NCBI RefSeq assembly: GCF_004354045.1 | Contig: NZ_SMRT01000020.1 | Location: 1-64,000, forward strand | Origin: Paenibacillus piri | GTDB lineage: Bacteria > Bacillota > Bacilli > Paenibacillales > NBRC-103111 | Length of the DNA: 64,000 nt | Direction of reading: 5' to 3' | Shown here: positions 50,999 through 58,711 of the stretch, piece after piece | How positions within the stretch are numbered: position 1 is the stretch's first letter | Layout: every line of letters starts with the position of its first letter | The notes under the pieces: generated by a model | Seen by the model: only the letters and a program-made list of their open reading frames with translations | Told to the model about the DNA's origin: nothing | Database searches by the model: none | Made by a program: the position numbers and the translations under genes

Positions 50999-51805
50999 AT
51001 GATCTCGATCGCAGGCAACAGCGAGGCGGCCTTCGATGACAGCGTATTATCCCATATGGAGCGGAATGTGTACAGGCGCAAAAAAAACAGCAGCGTCCTG
51101 TACAGCTACGAATCCGCCGATGAGCTATTGTTCGAGCTGCGCATGCGCAGCCGTATTATCGAGGAGTCGCGGGCGTTAGACCAAAGCGGCGTGACGTTTG
51201 CCGGATTTAGAGATTCCAGATGCAATGAAGACTATTGGGAGCGGGATGACCTGGGGGGCTTCCGATTGATAAGCGGGAAATCCCCGAGCGAGGCGATTAG
51301 CGATATTTTTACGAACGGTCAGTTTTATACGTTTGAATGCGCAACGGCTGTTACTATCATTTTGTATAAATCGATTTTGGATATGATGGGCGCGGAAAAG
51401 TTTGACAGCTTATTTTCAAACCTCATATTATATGACTGGCATCAGCACAGAAACCTGCGGATCAAAACCGAAAGAAGCAGATCGGAAGCGGTCGCAGCCG
51501 ACATCGTATATTTTGAAAATCCCGATTTTTTGCCATCGGCTCCTTGGTGGAGGGGGGAAAATGCAATCAAGCTCGAGGGCGGCTTATACTACGGGCATGG
51601 CGCCGGCATTCAAACGGAAGATACGATTATTGGCGTATTGAACCGGACACGCACGCCCGGCAGTACGACACCCGCATTTCTGAGCGACCGCTTGACGCGT
51701 CCGGACTTCGCATATTTGTATAAACTGCAAACCGATGCGGGCAGCCGCGGCGGCCGCGGTCGCCGGATTGTCGCAAAAATCGGATCGATCGTTTACGTTT
51801 CCTGA
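50999..51805 (+). CDS. tgl: Protein-glutamine gamma-glutamyltransferase (transglutaminase) Tgl
   Basis: A 268-residue bacterial transglutaminase similar in length to Bacillus subtilis Tgl (245 aa). Active-site region YTFECATAVTIILYK with C114 and adjacent E113, and E187 in WRGENAI, correspond to Cys116, Glu115 and Glu187 of the B. subtilis enzyme. Tgl cross-links coat proteins such as GerQ during sporulation, so its presence supports a spore-forming host. ATG 50999 follows AGGAGGG by five bases; ATG 50984 lies just before that site and is unlikely. TTATAAT at 50940-50946 may be a promoter -10. Confidence 0.93.
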   Translation: MISIAGNSEAAFDDSVLSHMERNVYRRKKNSSVLYSYESADELLFELRMRSRIIEESRALDQSGVTFAGFRDSRCNEDYWERDDLGGFRLISGKSPSEAISDIFTNGQFYTFECATAVTIILYKSILDMMGAEKFDSLFSNLILYDWHQHRNLRIKTERSRSEAVAADIVYFENPDFLPSAPWWRGENAIKLEGGLYYGHGAGIQTEDTIIGVLNRTRTPGSTTPAFLSDRLTRPDFAYLYKLQTDAGSRGGRGRRIVAKIGSIVYVS

Positions 51806-51869
51806 ACACGGTATGCATAAGACAAGGCATAGCGGCGGATACTATATTTAGATTAGCGTGGGAATACGG

Positions 51870-51900
51870 AAAAAGACTGCCGGAACGCCGGCAGTCTTTT
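51870..51900. terminator. Bidirectional terminator between tgl and the CAP gene
   Basis: AAAAGACTGCCGG-AACG-CCGGCAGTCTTTT: perfect 13-bp stem with A run on the left and T run on the right, 65 bp after tgl and 19 bp from the CAP-protein stop. Confidence 0.9.
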
Positions 51901-51918
51901 GAATATCGATTTCAACTA

Positions 51919-52578
51919 TTAATTTGCAATAAATTCCTGAACCCATTCTCCGTTATAATAGGCAACCCCTATTTTCGTATAGTTCGGGCTAAGAATGTTT
52001 TGCCGGTGGCCTGCGCTGTTCATCCAGGCGTTCATGACCTCTTGCGGATTGCGCTGCCCCATTGCGATGTTTTCGCCCGCGTAGGTGTAGCGGATACCAT
52101 ACGATTTCATCATATCGAACGGGGATCCGTAAGTCGGCGACGTATGGTCAAAGTAATGATTGTTATACATGTCTTTCGCTTTGTCCAATGCCATCCGGTT
52201 CAAGGAGCTGTCACTCGTTAACGGCTTGAGACCCGCTTTTGCACGCTCCTGGTTTACGATAGCCGCAACCTGATTGGCATAATCGGACACGGCTGCCGAG
52301 TCGGAAGCCGTTGTTCCGGTTGAAGGCTTGGTCGGAGTCGTGTATCCTCCGTTTGTTGTACCGGGAATATTCAATACAAGTCCTGGCCAAATGATGTTCG
52401 GGTTGGAGATCTGCGGGTTTGCCTTAATCAAGGAGGTCAAGCTAATTCCATGCTTCTGTGAGATTGTCCACATCGTATCGTTGCCCGATACTTGATAAGG
52501 AGCCGCAGAAACCGCGGTAGCGCCAACAATAGTACCCACTGCAAGTAGACCGGTTAATACGGATTTCTTGAAACGCAT
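51919..52578 (-). CDS. Secreted LysM-CAP (SCP-like) protein
   Basis: A 219-residue secreted protein: signal peptide 1-26 (cleavage near AVSA-AP), one LysM peptidoglycan-binding domain (YQVSGNDTMWTISQKHGISL, about 28-72), a Thr/Pro/Gly linker and a CAP domain (VAAIVNQERAKAGLKPLTSD to EFIAN), as in YkwD of Bacillus. Probably bound to the cell wall; the function of bacterial CAP domains is not settled. ATG 52578 is 12 bases after AGAGAGGA. Expression is likely controlled by the c-di-AMP riboswitch directly upstream. Confidence 0.9.
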   Translation of the reverse strand: MRFKKSVLTGLLAVGTIVGATAVSAAPYQVSGNDTMWTISQKHGISLTSLIKANPQISNPNIIWPGLVLNIPGTTNGGYTTPTKPSTGTTASDSAAVSDYANQVAAIVNQERAKAGLKPLTSDSSLNRMALDKAKDMYNNHYFDHTSPTYGSPFDMMKSYGIRYTYAGENIAMGQRNPQEVMNAWMNSAGHRQNILSPNYTKIGVAYYNGEWVQEFIAN

Positions 52579-52604
52579 AAAAACAATCATTCCTCTCTTT
52601 TGGA

Positions 52605-52718
52605 TGGCCTGCGGAGTTAGCTGACGGATTCGGGTCAAAGAGCAATCACCCGGCCGCAAAATTGCGGCTTCACCCCAATAGGTGGTTTCCCCGCGCTTTA
52701 TGGAAGCTTTGGCCTCGT
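52605..52718 (-). ncRNA. c-di-AMP riboswitch (ydaO/yuaA leader)
   Basis: On the minus strand the leader of the LysM-CAP gene contains, in order, CGCGGGGAAACCAC, TTGGGGTGAAGCCG, GGGTGATTGCTCTTTGACCC, GAATCCGTCAGCTAAC and CCGCAGGCC. These are the hallmark blocks of the ydaO/yuaA c-di-AMP riboswitch, which shuts off expression of wall hydrolases and transporters when c-di-AMP is high. The outer GGCC/GGCC ends can pair. Boundaries are approximate. Confidence 0.85.
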
Positions 52719-52818
52719 TGTTATCTCATAACGAAAAAGTAATTAACTGGTTATTCGTCTGAGATGTACATAATCATAACATGTGAAAAAGCGGTGTTCA
52801 TTGCGTAAATATTACCAG

Positions 52819-52935
52819 TGAACTCGTTCAGCATTGCTGAACATCGGGGAATCAGATGGGGACTCTACCCCATCTGATTCAAGGCCCACCTTAGAGGTGG
52901 GGGTCTTAACCCGATAAAGTCGTAATCGGATAAAC
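52819..52935 (-). mobile_element. Structured repeat family 2, copy D
   Basis: Minus-strand copy, almost identical to copy C at 41758. On the minus strand it is preceded by TTTAT and ends with hairpin GTTCAGC-AAT-GCTGAAC, GAG, TTCAC. It lies between the divergent CAP-protein leader and the antiporter gene. Confidence 0.75.
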
Positions 52936-52986
52936 AAGAAGAATCCGGGCTGACCATATTAATTGATCAAATCCTGGAATGGAGCT

Positions 52987-53019
52987 GGGCACCCCCGCAA
53001 CGTGGAGTGTCCATTTTTT
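52987..53019 (+). terminator. Terminator-like hairpin in the antiporter leader
   Basis: GGGCACCCC pairs with GGAGTGTCC (one mismatch, one G-U), followed by ATTTTTT (53013-53019), 75 bp before the antiporter start codon. Either it ends transcription from the repeat side or it is an attenuator in the antiporter leader. Confidence 0.45.
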
Positions 53020-53092
53020 ATCATATTTTACAAGCAAAAAGGAAAAAATAGTGGAACCGCCCACGCTACTTTTTAAAAGGAGTTTTTACCAA

Positions 53093-55084
53093 ATGGAACT
53101 GTTTATTTTGATACTGATTTTCCTTGCCCTGATCGGGGTATCCAATGTGATTAACCATCAGCTCCCATCCATTCCGGTTCCGCTGATTCAAATTGCACTG
53201 GGAAGTGCCGTAACGTTTATTTCTCCGCATTTCCATCTCCATCTGGAGCCGGAGCTTTTCTTCGTATTGTTCATTGCCCCGCTTCTATATAACGATGGAA
53301 AGCATACGCCGAGAAGCGAGCTGTGGCGGCTTCGAGCGCCTATTTTTTTACTTGCCGTCGGCCTTGTTTTCGCAACCGTATTTGTCGTAGGCTATTTCAT
53401 TCATTGGATGATTCCTTCGATACCGCTTCCGGTCGCCTTTGGGCTCGCAGCGATCTTATCTCCGACGGACGCTGTTGCCGTCGGCGCATTGGCCGGCCGA
53501 ATTCATTTGCCTAAAAGCTTGATGCATTTGCTGGAAGGCGAAGCTTTGATGAATGACGCTTCCGGCCTTGTAGCGTTTAAGTTCGCCATTGCCGCTGCTG
53601 TCACAGGTGTTTTTTCATTATCGAAGGCCAGTGTCAGCTTCCTCGTTATTTTCATTGGCGGCTTGGCCGTCGGGGCTATATTGGCTGTAGTCATAACCGG
53701 GATACGCTCGCTGCTACGCCGTTCAGGGCTCGAAAACGAGACCTTGCATATGCTGATACATATCCTCACTCCGTTCGCATTGTTTTTGACAGCCGAAGAG
53801 CTTGGTTTATCCGGTATTTTAGCCGCGGTTGCCGGCGGAGTGATGCACGCCATCGAACGCGATCATTCCCACAAAATTAAATCCCGTCCCAACGAGCTGG
53901 CGGATAATACGTGGTCGATCATCGTTTACTTGTTAAACGGGCTTGTATTTGTCATTCTCGGGGTACAACTTCCTAATGTATTCAGCGCCGTCTTCAAGAG
54001 CTCTGCCTTTAACAATTTCGTAGTCGGCGGATATGCGTTAGCCATTTACATTCTGCTGATCGTATTACGTTTTTTGTGGGTGTTTGCGTATGCCCGTTTC
54101 AACGGTGCCAAGAAACCGAACGTTTCATTCAAGCTTTTAGCCATGACCTCACTGTCAGGTGTTCGTGGCGCGCTGACGTTGGCAGGCACCTTGACGATCC
54201 CGTTATTTATCGACAATGGCGATCCTTTTCCGGAACGAAGCCTGGTCATATTTCTGTCGGCTTTCGTTATCGTGCTTTCCCTGCTTGCGGCAAGCATCTT
54301 TTTACCGTTACTGGCAAAAAATAAAGGGATGCATAGTGAAGAAGAGAGTGCCAGGCAGCAATATGAAGGTCAGCTCAGGTCGATGCGTTCCGCCATGCAG
54401 GCGGTTCGTCATGCAACAACCGAAGAGAATGAAAGCGAAGCCGCGGTTGTCATCTCTCAATATGATCGATGGATTAGACAATCTCAGCTGAATGAGCGAA
54501 GACAGCGAAAACAGCGAAGGCAGCAAGACGTCGTATTGCGGATTAAAGCTGTTGAAATAGAGCGTGATAGGGTACGCCAGCTGCTGAACGGCGGAGAAAT
54601 AAGCGGACGGCATGCCGAGTTATTGCTAAAAAACCTGGAGGAGATTGAACTTATAGAGTCGGGGCGAAGACAATTCTGGGTCGTTGTCTTGAAGCGGTTA
54701 ACGAATGGAATTAAACGTTTCTTGTCCGGGAAGCCATCTAAAATATCCGTTTCCGATTGGGAGGCGCTGAGAAAGATTAAACTTCAAACTACCGGCGCTG
54801 TAATCGAAGCTTTTGAAAGCAATGGCGCCGGCTCTGATGAGAGTGAAGCAACAGACGTGATCAATCATTACCGGTTCATTCGAGATCAATTGTCAGCCCC
54901 TTTCCCCGTATCGCAAGGAAATGAACATATTAAAAGAGATCTGCAGTGGATAGCCATTCAAGCGGAAAGAAATGAGGTGCAATCGCTGTACGAGCAAAAT
55001 GAAATTACGCGGGAAGTCGCCAATGGGCTTAGACGGAATATTCGCGGCCGGGAGGCTTCAATTCTTGAAAATGAATGGAAGTGA
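53093..55084 (+). CDS. Na+(K+)/H+ antiporter, CPA1/NhaP family (NhaK-like)
   Basis: A 663-residue antiporter, close to the 670 of B. subtilis NhaK. About 12 hydrophobic helices in residues 1-415 include LSPTDAVAVGALAGRIHLPK and MNDASGLVAFKFA, the latter with the conserved Asn-Asp of the ion site. The last 240 residues form a charged cytoplasmic domain rich in Arg, Glu and Gln (EQYEGQ... QLNERRQRKQRRQQDVVLRI), likely regulatory coiled coils. ATG 53093 has AAAAGGAG 9 bases upstream; the open frame extends to 52979 without coding support. Confidence 0.88.
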   Translation: MELFILILIFLALIGVSNVINHQLPSIPVPLIQIALGSAVTFISPHFHLHLEPELFFVLFIAPLLYNDGKHTPRSELWRLRAPIFLLAVGLVFATVFVVGYFIHWMIPSIPLPVAFGLAAILSPTDAVAVGALAGRIHLPKSLMHLLEGEALMNDASGLVAFKFAIAAAVTGVFSLSKASVSFLVIFIGGLAVGAILAVVITGIRSLLRRSGLENETLHMLIHILTPFALFLTAEELGLSGILAAVAGGVMHAIERDHSHKIKSRPNELADNTWSIIVYLLNGLVFVILGVQLPNVFSAVFKSSAFNNFVVGGYALAIYILLIVLRFLWVFAYARFNGAKKPNVSFKLLAMTSLSGVRGALTLAGTLTIPLFIDNGDPFPERSLVIFLSAFVIVLSLLAASIFLPLLAKNKGMHSEEESARQQYEGQLRSMRSAMQAVRHATTEENESEAAVVISQYDRWIRQSQLNERRQRKQRRQQDVVLRIKAVEIERDRVRQLLNGGEISGRHAELLLKNLEEIELIESGRRQFWVVVLKRLTNGIKRFLSGKPSKISVSDWEALRKIKLQTTGAVIEAFESNGAGSDESEATDVINHYRFIRDQLSAPFPVSQGNEHIKRDLQWIAIQAERNEVQSLYEQNEITREVANGLRRNIRGREASILENEWK

Positions 55085-55202
55085 TAAGCCCCTGAAACGA
55101 CAATGGGAGCAATTGCGATAAACGGAAAGGAATTTCAGACCGTACGTAGAATGGAGATAAGGAGGCGTTGAAGGAAGCAAAAGTTATGGAGGCGATTGTT
55201 GC

Positions 55203-56216
55203 ATGTGGAATCCCGACGAGTATATGAAATCTTTGTATGACAGCGTCAAGCCGACCGAACGGTTTCAGGCCGGTTCGCGGCAGGAATGGAGCGAGTGGCG
55301 GGAACGGCTGCGCGGCCGATTTATTGAAAAGCTTGGCGGCTTTCCGGCCGAGGCGGCGGACTTGACTCCTGTCGTCATGGAATCGGACGATTGCGGAACG
55401 TATATTCGGCAGCGCGTACAGATTCAAACCTACCCAGGGCTTCATATGCCGGTATATTTGCTTATTCCGAAGCGGCGCAGCGGACCGCTCGGAACGGTCG
55501 TCGCCTGCCACGGCCACGGCTATGGGAGCAAGGATATTGTAGGATTGACGCCGGAGGGTCAGGTCAAAACGGGCGATCCCGGCTACCAGAAAAACTTTGC
55601 CGTCGAGCTTGTAAACCGCGGCTTTCTTGTCGCCGCTCCCGAGCTGTTCGGCTTCGGAGACCGCAAGCTGCAAGAGGATGCGAAGGGGCCGAATTCCTGC
55701 AGCCGGCTGTCGTCGTTTCTGCTGGCGATGGGCCAAACGATGGCCGGCTACCGCGTGTACGAGACGATGCGCTGCATCGATTACTTGCTGACGCGCGAAG
55801 AGACGGACGCGCAGCGGATCGGCATCATGGGCATTTCCGGCGGCGGGCTCGTCTGCTCGTTCGCGGCCGCCCTCGACGACCGGATCGCGGCCGCCGTCGT
55901 CAGCGGGTTCGCCAATACGTTCCAGGCGAGCATTCTCGGCATGCATCACTGCATCGACAACTATGTGCCCGGGCTGTCGCAGCTCGCGGAAATGCCGGAT
56001 TTGCTCGGCCTGATCGCGCCGAAGCCGATGTTGATCGAGGCAGGGACGCAGGACCCGATATTTCCCGTTCACGCTACGCTTGAGGCGTATGACCAACTGC
56101 GGGCGATTTATCGCTTATTGAACGAGGAAGAGCGGCTCGCGCTGGATCTGTTCGAGGGCGGGCATCAAATTTCGGGCGGCATGGCCTACGACTGGCTGAG
56201 CCGGGCGCTGGCCTGA
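55203..56216 (+). CDS. Alpha/beta hydrolase (dienelactone-hydrolase/acetyl-esterase-like)
   Basis: A 337-residue cytosolic hydrolase of the abhydrolase_7 group. Nucleophile elbow GISGGG (IGIMGISGGGLVCSFAAAL, about 205-223), acid residue in AGTQDPIFP and histidine in FEGGHQISGG. The helical N-terminus (SRQEWSEWRERLRGRFIEKL) is typical of these esterases, which often deacetylate or de-esterify plant sugars. Start ATG after GGAGGCGATTGTTGC. No obvious operon partner. Confidence 0.85.
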   Translation: MWNPDEYMKSLYDSVKPTERFQAGSRQEWSEWRERLRGRFIEKLGGFPAEAADLTPVVMESDDCGTYIRQRVQIQTYPGLHMPVYLLIPKRRSGPLGTVVACHGHGYGSKDIVGLTPEGQVKTGDPGYQKNFAVELVNRGFLVAAPELFGFGDRKLQEDAKGPNSCSRLSSFLLAMGQTMAGYRVYETMRCIDYLLTREETDAQRIGIMGISGGGLVCSFAAALDDRIAAAVVSGFANTFQASILGMHHCIDNYVPGLSQLAEMPDLLGLIAPKPMLIEAGTQDPIFPVHATLEAYDQLRAIYRLLNEEERLALDLFEGGHQISGGMAYDWLSRALA

Positions 56217-56292
56217 CAATTCATATGCCGGAGCAAAGCTTAATTCGATCGTGCTGCATTTATTAGGGATCGTATGTTCTTGTATCTGCCCA

Positions 56293-56318
56293 AAAGAGGG
56301 ACCCCGAAAGGTCCCTCT
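56293..56318. terminator. Terminator between the esterase and kinase genes
   Basis: AGAGGGACC-CCGAAA-GGTCCCTCT between convergent genes. On the minus strand it ends in TCTTTTGG, so it most likely serves the kinase gene, and may act in both directions. Confidence 0.7.
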
Positions 56319-56366
56319 CTGATTCAGTACGCCCGGCAGGGCCTTTTGTCACCGGAATTGAAGGAT

Positions 56367-57299
56367 TCAACCCCCGTTCCAACCGGCGATCATGCCTTTG
56401 GCCATCTCCATATCCGCCTCTTTTCCGGTCATAAGGGCAAACTTGGCTACCAGAGCCGGATAAGCGGCCCATTGCTCCGCAATATGCTCCTGCATCCGAG
56501 GCCATACCCGGCCTCCATAGGTTTCATATCGTTTGAGGAAACGTTGAAGGCCGTCCGCGCCGAAAAGCGCATAGAAAATGACGAAATCTTTCCCCGGATC
56601 GCCGAACTCCGCTTCAGTCCAGTCAATCAAGCCCGTTACACGCTGCGTCCCGTCAACGAGTATATGAGGAGGGTGCAAATCGTCGTGGTTAAACGTCGCA
56701 TGTCCGGGCCAATACGAGTCTGTTGTCAACCATGCCTCCCACCTGGCCTGGAGCTTGTCGGGAATCGCAAAGCTGCGCTTTATTTCTTCGATATTACTGG
56801 AAAAAGCTTCACGCGCTTCCACTGCACTTTGGATGCGAAGGCCGGCTTTGGCGGCTTCGTCACGATCCAAGCTGTGCAGCGAGGCCAAGGCTTCCGCGAG
56901 AGAATCAAAGAAAACATCCGGTAATGACGATGGCTCCATCCGCCAGGCATAGCCTCCCGCTGCAAGATCGACAGTCGCAACCGGGTGTCCGCCGAGCAGA
57001 GGATATGCGATAAGGTCGGGAGTAAAGATACGCCATTCCGGCACGTCCGCCGGCAGCTTGCCGCGAAGATGCCGCAGCACCTTGCGTTCGTTTTCTGCCC
57101 GCTCCCATACATCGTGACGTCTCGGCTTTCTCAGCACCCACGCTGTACCGGCATCGTCAACCGCAAAAGCGACGAGAAAATCCATCCCCGACTCATTGAT
57201 TTCCACTCGTTCGGGGCTCAAGATTAAACCGTTTTGATTCGCTATGTTTAACATGTCTTCAACAACAGATTGATGATCGTTTGAATATGGTATTGTCAT
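56367..57299 (-). CDS. Macrolide 2'-phosphotransferase-like (APH family) kinase
   Basis: A 310-residue aminoglycoside/macrolide phosphotransferase-fold kinase. Nucleotide lysine lies in WVLRKPRRHDVWERAENERK, the catalytic loop reads FNHDDLHPPHILVD (usual HGDLHPGH) and the metal motif IDWTEAEFGDP is close to Mph enzymes. The G-to-D and G-to-P changes in the catalytic loop are unusual but the Asp, Leu and His are kept. Could confer macrolide resistance or phosphorylate another small molecule. ATG 57299 follows GGAG by ten bases. A family 1 repeat directly precedes its ribosome site. Confidence 0.82.
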   Translation of the reverse strand: MTIPYSNDHQSVVEDMLNIANQNGLILSPERVEINESGMDFLVAFAVDDAGTAWVLRKPRRHDVWERAENERKVLRHLRGKLPADVPEWRIFTPDLIAYPLLGGHPVATVDLAAGGYAWRMEPSSLPDVFFDSLAEALASLHSLDRDEAAKAGLRIQSAVEAREAFSSNIEEIKRSFAIPDKLQARWEAWLTTDSYWPGHATFNHDDLHPPHILVDGTQRVTGLIDWTEAEFGDPGKDFVIFYALFGADGLQRFLKRYETYGGRVWPRMQEHIAEQWAAYPALVAKFALMTGKEADMEMAKGMIAGWNGG

Positions 57300-57319
57300 T
57301 GGCAAAGCACTCCTTTTTT

Positions 57320-57440
57320 TTATAATATCAGAATTTATAAGTTTTCAGCGAAGCTGAACAATTCTGATATTGCAAGAAAAGCTACATCAAAAACACGAAT
57401 GTATCTTCGTCGAAAGGGCTTCGATCATAAGCTTTTCTTA
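57320..57440 (+). repeat. Structured repeat family 1, copy c (diverged)
   Basis: Stem I is ATATCAGAATT (57325-57335) with AATTCTGATAT (57360-57370), enclosing TTCAGC-GAA-GCTGAA. Stem II is AAGAAAAGCT (57374-57383) with AGCTTTTCTT (57430-57439) and encloses ACGAA/TTCGT and TCGAA/TTCGA hairpins. Both stems differ in sequence from the copies at 1382 but are fully paired. Lies in the upstream region of the phosphotransferase gene. Confidence 0.75.
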
Positions 57441-57554
57441 TCAAATCAAAAAACACAGGCGCGTCTATGCCTGTGTCATTGTAATCGATATGGAATGCCG
57501 TATGATTCAATATGCAAAGAGATGACGAATTCCGAACGATAGATCGGAAAAGTC

Positions 57555-57612
57555 ACATTCGCACAACCTTGACAAACGCGCTCGTTCTCTAAGGAGGGCG
57601 AAACTGTTTATC
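57555..57612 (+). repeat. Structured repeat family 3, copy 3 (partial)
   Basis: Matches the second domain of the 4210 unit: TTCGCACAACCTTGACAAAC, then CGCTCGTTCTC, and a closing GCGAA that pairs with TTCGC. The first hairpin is absent. It is followed by TTTATCTTAGG, comparable to TTTATCCTGGG at 4299. Confidence 0.6.
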
Positions 57613-57873
57613 TTAGGCATAAATTCATAAGGGCATACGCGGACAGGCAGACCTATCCCGATTACTCTGCGCACAGACAGAGCCGAGCAGTAAGCAGCAG
57701 TCAGATGCTTTACTTTCTCAATCGGGAAAAATTTACCACACGTAACCCTCCTTTCGGTTGAATCAAGTCTAGCACGGACGACTACTGATTGCAACCGATG
57801 AACTTTCGCCCGCTGCCGTTCACGCCTTTCACACCGCACTCCCTCGGGCTCAGACCCCCTGTCCACGATAAGC
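57613..57873. other. Intergenic region (about 260 bp)
   Basis: No convincing gene. A minus-strand AGGAGGG near 57750 is followed only by a very short open frame. Function unknown. Confidence 0.4.
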
Positions 57874-58479
57874 TTATACCGGCTCCGGTATATCGCCCCC
57901 GTACACAAATTGCTCCAGCCGCCCCAGCTTGTCGTTGGACAGCGGTCCCGAGTTGTCGAAATAAACCATCGAGGCCGTGGGAAGCTTCCATTTAATGTCC
58001 CGACGAGCAAGCGTTTTGCGGAATACGCTCCAATTGTCCAGCTTCCACACATCCATCTCAAAGCCGCGTTTCCGGATGCGCTGGCGATAAAGCTCCTCCT
58101 CGGGCAAATAGACGAAAGCCGCTTTGACATCGACATTGTCGACCGATGCGCCGATTCGCGCAAGCTCCCTTTCGAGCCATGCCGGGTCGGCCGATTCCTT
58201 CGTAAACGGCCCGACCACGACGGCGTCGTTGCCCAGCTCCACGTTTTCCAGCGCGGCGTCCATCGTGACCCGGTATCCCAGATCGCGGCAGCGCGTTTTG
58301 TATACCGGCGAATCGCGGTCGTTCGGATCGAGCCCGGAGAGCGTCATGATCGCTTCCGCCGCCGGCCTCAGCAGCGTATCCATATCGAAGAAAGCGGCAC
58401 GGCGCTTGTGGGCCAGCGCTTTGGCGAGTGTCGTTTTGCCGGCTCCGGCGGGACCTATGAAAAATACAAGCTTGCGCAT
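57874..58479 (-). CDS. P-loop small-molecule kinase
   Basis: A 201-residue cytosolic kinase of the shikimate/gluconate/AAA_33 type. Walker A GPAGAGKT at 9-16, then DMDTLLRPAAEAIMTLSG as the substrate region and a LID-like stretch with RQRIRKRGFEMDVWK. The start ATG at 58479 has GGAGGTTCGAC just upstream; the frame is open upstream but without signal. The substrate is not evident. Stands alone between the phosphotransferase and the YesM-type kinase. Confidence 0.78.
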   Translation of the reverse strand: MRKLVFFIGPAGAGKTTLAKALAHKRRAAFFDMDTLLRPAAEAIMTLSGLDPNDRDSPVYKTRCRDLGYRVTMDAALENVELGNDAVVVGPFTKESADPAWLERELARIGASVDNVDVKAAFVYLPEEELYRQRIRKRGFEMDVWKLDNWSVFRKTLARRDIKWKLPTASMVYFDNSGPLSNDKLGRLEQFVYGGDIPEPV

Positions 58480-58711
58480 GTCGAACCTCCAATCAATCGT
58501 GTCTTTATATGATGCGGGATACAACCATTTACCCCATTGTAGCAAATCGGAAGGAAAATATTCCACTTTTGGCTTGCGTTCGCCGGCAGCAGCTCCCAAC
58601 AGATTAAAAAAATCCTTATATGCTTATAGATTTTTCATTATCTCCGCCATGGAAATTTGATATAATGATCAAACTTTCAACATTATCATTTTTCGGGGCG
58701 TGTGAACTTAC

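Noticed and set aside
57507..58163. 218-residue minus-strand open frame
   Set aside because: It overlaps the well-supported P-loop kinase in another frame, has no ribosome site and no recognisable domain.
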